Below the pieces are notes generated by a model, which was not told the origin of the DNA, searched no databases, and saw only the letters and a program-made list of their open reading frames with translations. Made by a program: the position numbers and the translations under genes. Source: Candidatus Poribacteria bacterium (lineage in GTDB: Bacteria > Poribacteria > WGA-4E > WGA-3G). Taken from it: DNA of 64,000 nt. The stretch spans positions 62,001 through 126,000 of the forward strand of contig JAJDTJ010000092.1 in assembly GCA_022827225.1 (NCBI GenBank), written 5' to 3'. This document shows positions 25,780-31,665 of the stretch, piece by piece. Numbering within the stretch: the stretch's first letter is position 1; each line of letters starts with the position of its first letter.

Positions 25780-26229
25780 ATGTATGAAACAGTGCGTCCT
25801 GAACAGAAATATAAGTCGTCGAGACACTCCATTTGGTGTTGCGATTATCACATCATCTGGTGTACAAAATATCGCAAACAAGTCTTAACTTCCGCGATAC
25901 AGAAACGATTAAAAGAGATCATTTTTGAAAAGCAGGAAGATTACAACTATCAGGTGACAGCATTGGAAATAATGCCTGAACATGTACACTTGTTGGCATC
26001 TATTGAACCCAAATATGCAGTGACCGAGATAGTTGGTAAAATCAAGGGTTACTCATCTATAGTATTAAGGCGGGAGTTTTTCGGCTTGAAAAGAATCAGG
26101 GCTTTGTGGACGAGTTCAAAGTTTGTAGCATCGACTGGCGGTGTCACTTTGGAGGCTCTCAAGGAATATGTTGAGGGTCAAAAATATAAGGAATATAAGA
26201 TCGAAAGTCAACTTTTTCTAAATATCTAA
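25780..26229 (+). CDS. tnpA: IS200/IS605 Y1 (HUH) transposase TnpA
   Basis: The 149-residue protein is of the normal length for the family. The metal-binding HUH motif is E-H68-V-H70-L-L, preceded by EIMP, and the catalytic tyrosine is Y130 in GVTLEALKEYVEGQ. The N-terminus has the typical YHIIWCTKYRK strand. TnpA excises and inserts the element as single-stranded DNA, recognising the terminal hairpins. All key residues are present, so it may be active. The start is the ATG behind AGGGAGATGCAAA. It is separated from tnpB by the cargo, whereas in most family members the two genes are adjacent. Confidence 0.92.
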   Translation: MYETVRPEQKYKSSRHSIWCCDYHIIWCTKYRKQVLTSAIQKRLKEIIFEKQEDYNYQVTALEIMPEHVHLLASIEPKYAVTEIVGKIKGYSSIVLRREFFGLKRIRALWTSSKFVASTGGVTLEALKEYVEGQKYKEYKIESQLFLNI

Positions 26230-26431
26230 AATTCAGATAAGAAAGGATGTGATTCTAATGCCCAAATTGTGGTTGTTAGTCGGTAATCACGTAACAAGCA
26301 CAATTACTGCTTTAAGGCATCTGTTTTGTTTGCTATTAGTAGCTTTTATTGAGATACCGTCGTTGCAGGGGTGTATGTGCCTGTCACGCACTATAATTCT
26401 AACACAATGCGGATCAAAAAGCAAATTTTAA
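26230..26431. other. Non-coding stretch after tnpA
   Basis: A 60-codon frame exists but lacks a matching ribosome site and has no recognisable features. I see no terminator hairpin with T-run. It leads into the promoter of the cargo block. Confidence 0.45.
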
Positions 26432-26461
26432 TTTGACATGCTATTTTAAATAGCGTATAAT
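26432..26461 (+). promoter_or_regulatory. Consensus sigma-70 promoter of the cargo block
   Basis: TTGACA and TATAAT are both perfect with an 18-bp spacer. Transcription would begin inside a long inverted repeat and run into the dockerin-metallopeptidase gene. The cargo thus has its own strong promoter, independent of tnpA. Confidence 0.65.
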
Positions 26462-26606
26462 ACTTAAAGAGAATAGGGAGGCACGGAATGCCATCCATAC
26501 CTCCCAAGGCATATTCTCAATATGGCTGGTATAGCCATACCGTCTATTTTGCATGTGTAGGGGGCTTTTTTGCCCTCTACCGCATTCCATTTTAAGTATA
26601 CGCGAT
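26453..26606 (+). ncRNA. Structured leader RNA or small RNA before the metallopeptidase gene
   Basis: The outer ends pair (GCGTATAATACTTAAA with TTTTAAGTATACGC), then GGAATGC with GCATTCC. Inside lie GGGAGG/CCTCCC, a GGCTGGTATAGCC hairpin, and GTAGGGGGC/GCCCTCTAC around a T6 loop. The outer left arm contains the -10 box, so part of the pairing is at DNA level only. The multi-branched shape suggests an attenuator-like leader or a separate non-coding RNA. I do not recognise the family. Confidence 0.4.
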
Positions 26607-26669
26607 TTTTTAACAATTGTCAAGTCAATTTTTATTAACGCGTGTCCAACGCGACCATAGGAGTTGAAA

Positions 26670-27746
26670 ATGTTAATCAAAAGATGTTTGATTTTAAGTG
26701 TCATACTTTTGTTGCTAGTTAATTGGACACATGCTGATTTGGAAATAAAGGTTTTGGAGAGTGAAGGTTGGGGTCCTGCCTCTGTTTCTAATATTCAAAA
26801 GCTATGTGAAAATGTAGCATCACATTTTCAAGAACATCTTAGGGAAGAACATAAAGTTAAAAACAAAAAGTTAATAGTAGATCATGGTGGAGTTTATGTG
26901 GAATATAGAGATAGTGTTCCTAACACGCATTTTGTCTTTTTATCTGTGACAGATAAATATTGGCAACAATTTGCATATCAATTTTCACACGAATTTACAC
27001 ATGTTATGCATAGACACGAGATAACAACAAGAAATAATCCCAATTTATGGTTTCAAGAATCCATCGCTATGATGGCAAGCATTTGGGCTTTAAGAGAAAT
27101 GGAGAAAAGCTGGGAATACAACGCACCCTATGATAACTGGGCAGGCTGGAGACACAACTTAGGAAAATACGCAGATCAAAATATGAATGGATGGAAATAT
27201 AGCGGTACTGCTTCTGAGTGGTTAGATGATAATGAGCAATTTCTTAGAAATGAACATGCAAAAGGTAAGCCTTTTACTTATCATAAGCTGGTCGCCGAAT
27301 TATCTTGTGAGTTTTTGTTACCCATATTTGAGAAACACCCAGAGGCATGGAATGCTGTAACGCAATTACCTGATAATTCAAAAGGTAAATTGGACAGTTA
27401 TATACAAGATTGGTACGATAAAGTAAATATACAAGACAAGGAATTAGTTGAATCAATGGCAGAAGCATTAAATATATCCATCAGAAAACAATTACCAGTT
27501 ATAACATTAACCAATGTTAACGCTGATATTAACGAAGACGGCTACATAGATATTCACGATATTCTGATAGTTCGTGCTGGAATGACAAGCCCAGTGATGT
27601 ATGACACAGATCTAAATAATGACGGCGTTACAGATGAAGCCGATTTACTCATTGTCAAAATGGCGGCAATGCAAGCAATTATAGCTGCATCGCCCAAGAA
27701 AAGAAAAATAAAGTTAACAACTTGGGGCAATATCAAAAGAAGATAA
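26670..27746 (+). CDS. Exported HExxH metallopeptidase with C-terminal dockerin
   Basis: The 358-residue protein has a signal peptide (cleavage near THA-DL). A gluzincin-like site follows: H-E-F-T-H near residue 110, with a downstream W-F-Q-E-S-I-A-M-M that supplies the third ligand Glu. The C-terminal segment, about 280-335, has two EF-hand-like calcium loops (NADINEDGYIDIHDIL and DTDLNNDGVTDEADLL), the mark of a type I dockerin. A basic tail follows. It would bind cohesin-bearing partners or simply fold around calcium. I chose ATG over the TTG two codons upstream because TAGGAG lies 6 bp before the ATG. It is the largest cargo gene of the IS605-type element, and nothing else in the window contains a cohesin I can recognise. 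Confidence 0.75.
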   Translation: MLIKRCLILSVILLLLVNWTHADLEIKVLESEGWGPASVSNIQKLCENVASHFQEHLREEHKVKNKKLIVDHGGVYVEYRDSVPNTHFVFLSVTDKYWQQFAYQFSHEFTHVMHRHEITTRNNPNLWFQESIAMMASIWALREMEKSWEYNAPYDNWAGWRHNLGKYADQNMNGWKYSGTASEWLDDNEQFLRNEHAKGKPFTYHKLVAELSCEFLLPIFEKHPEAWNAVTQLPDNSKGKLDSYIQDWYDKVNIQDKELVESMAEALNISIRKQLPVITLTNVNADINEDGYIDIHDILIVRAGMTSPVMYDTDLNNDGVTDEADLLIVKMAAMQAIIAASPKKRKIKLTTWGNIKRR

Positions 27747-27804
27747 GATTCTAACGGCTCAGGGCGATCCAAGAGACTGCAAGGGCGCACATCCCTACCT
27801 GAGT
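27716..27804 (+). repeat. 89-bp cargo repeat with structured RNA-like motif, copy 1
   Basis: It covers the last codons of the metallopeptidase gene and the following hairpin. The hairpin has an 8-bp closing stem, GGCTCAGG with CCTGAGTC, and an inner stem AGGG/CCCT with loop CGCACAT; GCGATCCAAGAG between them is conserved. Copy 2, 627 bp downstream, differs at few positions and keeps the stem. It ends 17 bp before the AGGAGG site of the next gene. No known riboswitch matches from memory. Confidence 0.6.
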
Positions 27805-27831
27805 CTTTCACTCTCTTTTTAGGAGGAGATT

Positions 27832-28149
27832 ATGATGGAGAATGATTTTGATCAAATCATCGAAAAGATTAAGATTCTTTGCGTGCCTCAGATTTATTCA
27901 TCTTGTCAATTGACTGTGAAATTACAAGAGCTTCTTGTCGAGAAATCTGAAAGTCAAGGGACTGTTGAATTAAAGGATAGACAGGATTCAATAAATATTT
28001 TCCTAAACCAGATAGGTTTATCACATCAGATTCTAAACCGAATCTCTCAAGTAGAAAATCTTTTATCTGAGATTCCAGATCTTTTGGAACATCTACGTCA
28101 ATTAGAACAGGATTTGAAGAATATTGAATCAAAATATGATTTTTCATAA
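27832..28149 (+). CDS. Small coiled-coil protein, unrecognised
   Basis: The 105-residue product starts at an ATG with a strong AGGAGG site. It is acidic and helical, with heptad-like Leu/Ile spacing over residues 45-100 (VENLLSEIPDLLEHLRQLEQDLKNI). There is no signal peptide. It lies between the two copies of the 89-bp repeat, as part of the element's cargo. Coiled-coil partners or a regulatory role are possible; nothing in the sequence decides. Confidence 0.55.
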   Translation: MMENDFDQIIEKIKILCVPQIYSSCQLTVKLQELLVEKSESQGTVELKDRQDSINIFLNQIGLSHQILNRISQVENLLSEIPDLLEHLRQLEQDLKNIESKYDFS

Positions 28150-28250
28150 TTTACCTCTTGTTAGTTAATTTACCTTTTGTTAGTTTAGGTATAAAATTTT
28201 ACATTTTACAAAGCATATTATCATAAAAACTAAACACAATCAAGGAGAAA

Positions 28251-28340
28251 ATGTCAATGCATCCCGGCGACTTTGTTTCAGGCGTAATGGTGACCATCGG
28301 TATCATGCTTCTTATTATCGCTTGGCTAATCAATAAATAG
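28251..28340 (+). CDS. 29-residue single-span membrane peptide
   Basis: An ATG 4 bp after AAGGAG opens MSMHPGDFVSGVMVTIGIML, continues through a hydrophobic helix and ends WLINK. This is the plan of many bacterial small membrane proteins, including type I toxin peptides. It is followed directly by the second 89-bp repeat. The strong ribosome site and clean helix argue that it is translated. The function is unknown. Confidence 0.5.
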   Translation: MSMHPGDFVSGVMVTIGIMLLIIAWLINK

Positions 28341-28342
28341 TA

Positions 28343-28431
28343 AACAACTTGGGGAAATATCAAAAGAAGATAGGAATCTAACGGCTCAGGGCGATCCAAG
28401 AGGCTGTAAGGGCGCACATCCCTGCCTGAGT
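28343..28431 (+). repeat. 89-bp cargo repeat with structured RNA-like motif, copy 2
   Basis: This copy retains the codons for TTWGNIKRR and the stop of the metallopeptidase gene even though that gene is not here, so it arose by duplication of the gene's 3' end plus hairpin. The closing stem GGCTCAGG/CCTGAGTT and the GGGCGCACATCCC inner hairpin are preserved. The next gene's ribosome site lies 18 bp downstream, similar to copy 1. Confidence 0.6.
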
Positions 28432-28463
28432 TATTATTTCAAAATATGAAAGGAGGTGATAAA

Positions 28464-28736
28464 ATGAAGAATATAGCGATTCTTACCGAAAGCGGAAGAG
28501 CCGTTAATTCAGAAGATATATCTTCTTTCAGTATTGAAATAGATGACCTAAGTAAAGATGAACATGATAGTCATATATCTTGTGATTTTAATGTTTCTCA
28601 CACTTCAGGTGAATCAATCCATATTTCCAAGTTCTATTCATTCGTAGAATCTGTTGGAGCACTTTCAAGTCTGTTTGAATCCATTAAAAACGGCGATAAA
28701 GTATGGGACGTAGCAGATCACAACTCAAGTATATAA
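28464..28736 (+). CDS. Small acidic cytosolic protein, unrecognised
   Basis: The 90-residue product (MKNIAILTESGRAVNSEDIS...) starts 3 bp after an exact anti-Shine-Dalgarno complement AAGGAGGTGAT. It is acidic, Ser-rich and predicted mixed alpha/beta, without signal or membrane helix. A strong terminator closes the unit 17 bp after the stop. It is the last gene of the first cargo transcript. No family is recognised. Confidence 0.55.
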   Translation: MKNIAILTESGRAVNSEDISSFSIEIDDLSKDEHDSHISCDFNVSHTSGESIHISKFYSFVESVGALSSLFESIKNGDKVWDVADHNSSI

Positions 28737-28753
28737 ATCCCTACTACTTAAAC

Positions 28754-28787
28754 AATCAAGCCTCTGTAATTTTGCAGAGGCTTGATT
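28754..28787 (+). terminator. Terminator closing the cargo transcript
   Basis: A perfect 13-bp stem (AATCAAGCCTCTG with CAGAGGCTTGATT) closes an 8-base loop. A run of T follows after 11 bases (GATTTTTTC). It ends the promoter-to-terminator cargo unit that began at 26432. Confidence 0.7.
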
Positions 28788-28806
28788 GCTGATTCACGAT
28801 TTTTTC

Positions 28807-28835
28807 TTGCGATTTAAATTTTACTCTGCTATAAT
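28807..28835 (+). promoter_or_regulatory. Sigma-70 promoter of the 62-residue gene
   Basis: TTGCGA and a perfect TATAAT are separated by 17 bp. The start codon of the next small gene is 81 bp downstream. The promoter lies just past the previous terminator, so this gene is its own unit. Confidence 0.6.
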
Positions 28836-28916
28836 TGCACTATTTGCCACAACAGTTTAACAAACAACTCAGTGTTAGCAGCACTTAAGTTGTACAGCAG
28901 AGACAAGGAGAAAAAC

Positions 28917-29105
28917 ATGTACAACCCTACATGTCTCGCAAAAGAGATGCATCGTGTTTCAGAGCGTCATAAACAATCGAATAAAACGCTTTATTCTGAC
29001 CTTTTAAGAGCACGTTTAAGGGAATTATTGAATTCTACTGCACAACAAGAAAGCAAGTTAATTGTTGAATTGGAAAGTCAAAGAATTCGCAAAAGCGTGT
29101 CTTGA
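28917..29105 (+). CDS. Small basic helical protein, unrecognised
   Basis: The 62-residue product starts at an ATG 5 bp after AAGGAG. It is Lys/Arg- and Glu-rich and helical (MYNPTCLAKEMHRVSERHKQ...). A GTG 15 codons upstream would extend it but lacks a ribosome site. Size and charge would suit a small DNA- or RNA-binding regulator next to tnpB, but I see no motif to prove it. Confidence 0.5.
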   Translation: MYNPTCLAKEMHRVSERHKQSNKTLYSDLLRARLRELLNSTAQQESKLIVELESQRIRKSVS

Positions 29106-29109
29106 AAAT

Positions 29110-29161
29110 CATATATCAACAAGCCGGGCAAAAGCACCGTCTGCTTTTCTGTTGATATATG
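29110..29161. terminator. Long hairpin between cargo and tnpB
   Basis: CATATATCAACA pairs perfectly with TGTTGATATATG, and CAAAAGCA with TGCTTTTC inside. It starts 5 bp after the stop of the small gene. There is no T-run after the full stem, so termination is possible but not certain. Confidence 0.45.
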
Positions 29162-29206
29162 TGTAGTATATAAAATTTGATAAAATTTGTCAAGTGAAAT
29201 TTTTGC

Positions 29207-29318
29207 TTGACAGATTTTTGTTTGTGTGTTAGGATATAATTGCATTGCTGGTAGAGAATGCTATCTGCCCTGCTAAGGGCAGTCTCTACCATCAACCGAA
29301 TAGCATCGGTAGCAATGT
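29207..29318 (+). promoter_or_regulatory. Promoter and structured leader of tnpB
   Basis: TTGACA lies 17 bp before TAGGAT (or 22 bp before a perfect TATAAT). The leader then folds: GCATTGCT with AGCAATGT as outer stem, GGTAGAGA with TCTCTACC, and GCCCT/AGGGC inside. The outer stem ends 1 bp before the AAGGAG site, so the fold could control access to it. The organisation matches the leader of the metallopeptidase gene. Confidence 0.5.
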
Positions 29319-29330
29319 AAGGAGATGGCA

Positions 29331-30524
29331 ATGCGTACACGTAAGTTGAAACTCTCATATACTATTCAATTGGAAACTCTCAATGCTGGCACTGGGTCAG
29401 TATGGGTAGAATGTTTGCGTTTGAAGGATACTTGGGACTATGCTCATGGCTACAGAACGGGTGGTGGAGTAGATTGTTCTTGTGAGTTGTGGATGGACAA
29501 ACAGTTGTCTAAATCGCAACCTTTACATTCACAAAGTATTCAAGAGGTGCGTTCTCGGTATTTCAAAAATCGTAAAGGTTTTCGTAAGTTGCGTAAGAAT
29601 GGCGATAAGAAAGCGAAGCCCCCCTATCGCGATAAAACATTTCAAACAACGACTTGGAAGAAGTCAGCGATTCGATTTATAGGTAATCGAAAGTTGCGTC
29701 TTTCTAATGGTCAGGGTAATGAACCTTTGTATGTAAAATTGCCTAAGAACTTTGATGTGCAGTATGCTATAGCACATATTGCGATTGTGGAGTTAGTATA
29801 TGACAAAGGTCAGTATTCTTTACATTTTGTGTATGGCGTAGAAAAGGCTCTCAAGTCTGATGGCGAAGGTATTGTTGGCGTTGATATTGGCGAGATACAT
29901 CCTATGGTCAGTCACAATGGTGTTGACACTGTAATTTTCAATGGGCGGTATATTAGAAGTCTATACCGGTTGAGGAACAAGGTGATAGCATCTTATGGCA
30001 AGAAGATTGATAGGTGTAAACGCCATTCTAAACGCTGGTGGTATCTTGTGAAACGCAAGTGGCGATATATCAAAAAAATAGACAATCAGATAGGCGATGG
30101 TTTACACAAACATACAACGGAGTTTGTAAAATTGTGTGAGAGTGGTTCTATTGGTACAATTGTGATTGGTGATTTGACTGGTATTCGCGATAATATAGAT
30201 TATGGCAAACGCGCTAATCAGAAGTTGCATCAATGGGCATTTGGCAAAGTAACACAACTGATTTCATACAAAGCGAAGGCTTTAGGTATCAAAGTTGAGG
30301 TGATTGACGAATCCTATACTTCACAAACCTGTCCAAGTTGCGGTAAAAGGCACAAACCAAACAATCGCGAGTATACCTGCAAATGCGGATTTACATATCA
30401 CCGCGATGGCGTTGGTGCGATTAACATAAGACAAAAGTATCTGGGACACTTAGGTGTCCCCGTAGCGGCGGCTATGGCACCGCCCGTGGGAATTCGATTA
30501 GAAGTCCCACGTTGCTCCGCCTGA
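29331..30524 (+). CDS. tnpB: TnpB RNA-guided nuclease of IS605 type
   Basis: The 397-residue protein has an N-terminal wedge-like basic region and a RuvC-like nuclease. The first catalytic Asp is D185 (GVDIGEIHP), and the third is D359 (YHRDGVGAINI). The zinc ribbon has C334-P-S-C337 and C350-K-C352. At the second position, the usual Glu in IVxEDL is Gly280 (IVIGDLTGIRD), so the enzyme either belongs to the group with a rearranged catalytic Glu or is impaired; E327 in IDESYTSQTC is a conserved nearby acid. TnpB cuts the vacated donor site using an omega-RNA encoded at the element's right end, favouring element retention. I chose the second ATG, 6 bp after AAGGAG, over the one touching it. Folding potential at the gene's 3' end supports the guide RNA. 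Confidence 0.9.
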   Translation: MRTRKLKLSYTIQLETLNAGTGSVWVECLRLKDTWDYAHGYRTGGGVDCSCELWMDKQLSKSQPLHSQSIQEVRSRYFKNRKGFRKLRKNGDKKAKPPYRDKTFQTTTWKKSAIRFIGNRKLRLSNGQGNEPLYVKLPKNFDVQYAIAHIAIVELVYDKGQYSLHFVYGVEKALKSDGEGIVGVDIGEIHPMVSHNGVDTVIFNGRYIRSLYRLRNKVIASYGKKIDRCKRHSKRWWYLVKRKWRYIKKIDNQIGDGLHKHTTEFVKLCESGSIGTIVIGDLTGIRDNIDYGKRANQKLHQWAFGKVTQLISYKAKALGIKVEVIDESYTSQTCPSCGKRHKPNNREYTCKCGFTYHRDGVGAINIRQKYLGHLGVPVAAAMAPPVGIRLEVPRCSA

Positions 30525-30586
30525 GCGGAGAATGTTCCCATGAGGAACAAAAGGAATCTCCAGTCTTTAGACTGGAGAGGGTTCAA
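30443..30586 (+). ncRNA. Probable omega-RNA scaffold at the right end
   Basis: Five consecutive perfect stems occupy the tnpB 3' end and the tail of the element: GGGACAC/GTGTCCC, GGCGG/CCGCC, GTGGGA/TCCCAC, CTCCGC/GCGGAG and CTCCAGTC/GACTGGAG. Omega-RNAs of TnpB overlap the gene's 3' end, stop at the right end and take their guide from the flank. Here the guide would begin CTTCTGTGTTGTTGG, which is the interrupted gene. The RNA's 5' limit cannot be fixed from sequence alone. Confidence 0.6.
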
Positions 30587-31577
30587 CTTCTGTGTTGTTG
30601 GTGGCATGCTGTATATGTGGCATGTCGAACAGCAAGGTGCGGAATATGCTGTCGAGATGCAAGAACGTGTTGAGCAATGGAACGAGAAACAGAACCCAAC
30701 AACCGAAATCTCTGCTGCGGACATACCACAGGAACGCCTCCACGAAGATGAGACGTTCCACGCAGCACAGCCCATAAAACAGATGAATACTGATGGGTCA
30801 GAAACGAAAGATGCCCGCGTGAGGTCCACCTCCGAATCCACCGACGAAGGCATCCTTGAAAAAATTGGAAAATTCAATGTTTTTGAAAACTACATCAGTG
30901 AACTCCCATTGCCTAATCAAGCCGAACTCGAAAAATATTGGACGCTTGAAACATTTAGGGAAGCTGCGCTTGAGTATTGGGAGGAAAGAGGAGGTTTAGA
31001 AGTATCTGATGCTGAATTCAATCAGGGAATACAGGAAACCTATCAGCAGCATTTGGATGAATACGGCTTTCCACCCGCACCCCCTGGCTACTATATCACA
31101 ATACCTCGCCATCCAGCAGCGAGTGGTAAAGCGTACTATGCCAAGAAAAACGTGGCCTATGTATACCTAGTCTGGACTAAATACGGCACCAACACGAAAA
31201 GACTCAGTAGCGAAGACTGGGAAATCTATAAAACCTTGAAGATCCTAACGCCTGGTGATACTTCATTCACGGTACAACCCTACCGTGAAGACTACGCTGC
31301 TGTTGCACAGAGATGGGCACAGGAACTTGAAGACTCCACATTTGGACCTATGCCCGTTCTTGTGGGGGGTGGCGGGGCCTTTGATCTCTCTTATTCCATT
31401 GAAAGTGAAGCTGCCTTGCGTCTCCAAAAGGAGATTGACATAGAAAAAGCCTTTGAACAATATTGGGGATTACCCACTCGCCCACCAGAAAAACCAAGGG
31501 GCTATTACATTGATCTTGAGATTGCACATTCTGTGCTTGCCGAAATTCCAAAGAGACTTGCAAAAGGAGATCGTTAA
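30587..31577 (+). pseudogene. 3' part of the membrane-anchored gene split by the element
   Basis: It continues the helix opened at 25212 (FCVVGGMLYMWHVEQQ) and goes on for about 330 residues: a Glu/Gln-rich coiled segment, a Ser/Thr/Glu linker, then an aromatic-rich domain with PPAPPGYYITIPRH and a related RPPEKPRGYYIDLEI. I do not recognise the family. Intact, it was a roughly 350-residue protein with one N-terminal membrane anchor. The element's last bases supply an ATG at 30540 in the same frame, with GGAG 9 bp upstream, so a hybrid protein with a shortened helix may still be made. Confidence 0.65.
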
Positions 31578-31578
31578 C

Positions 31579-31665
31579 ATGAAAAGAATTTACTTTTACT
31601 CTGGCTCGTTTGAATTGAGACCGGCAGTACCGATAATCCTCTCTATTTTTCTGGGGCTTCAATAG
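31579..31665 (+). CDS. 28-residue frame, probable remnant of a following gene
   Basis: An ATG 10 bp after AAAGGAG, directly behind the previous stop, opens MKRIYFYSGSFELRPAV and ends after a short hydrophobic stretch. Its tail overlaps the end of the convergent C25-like gene. The good ribosome site and operon spacing suggest it was the start of a longer gene since truncated, or a small peptide. Confidence 0.3.
   Translation: MKRIYFYSGSFELRPAVPIILSIFLGLQ

Larger units (their letters stand above)
25268..30586 (+). mobile_element. IS200/IS605-type element carrying cargo (about 5.3 kb)
   Basis: The limits are set by the split gene: joining base 25267 to 30587 restores one uninterrupted reading frame. 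Both ends carry the same subterminal hairpin, an 8-bp stem with TTTA loop, 22 bp inside the left end and 10 bp inside the right end. A Y1 HUH transposase gene lies near the left end and an RNA-guided nuclease gene, tnpB, at the right end, both on + strand. No target duplication is present, as expected for single-strand transposition. Between them lie about 3 kb of unrelated genes, unusual for this family. The left flank ends TTTAT, a plausible target/TAM. Nested insertion of two elements is an alternative to one unit. Confidence 0.7.

Noticed and set aside
26249..26431. 60-codon + frame after tnpA
   Set aside because: No convincing start signal for the full frame, no motif, and it ends at the cargo promoter.
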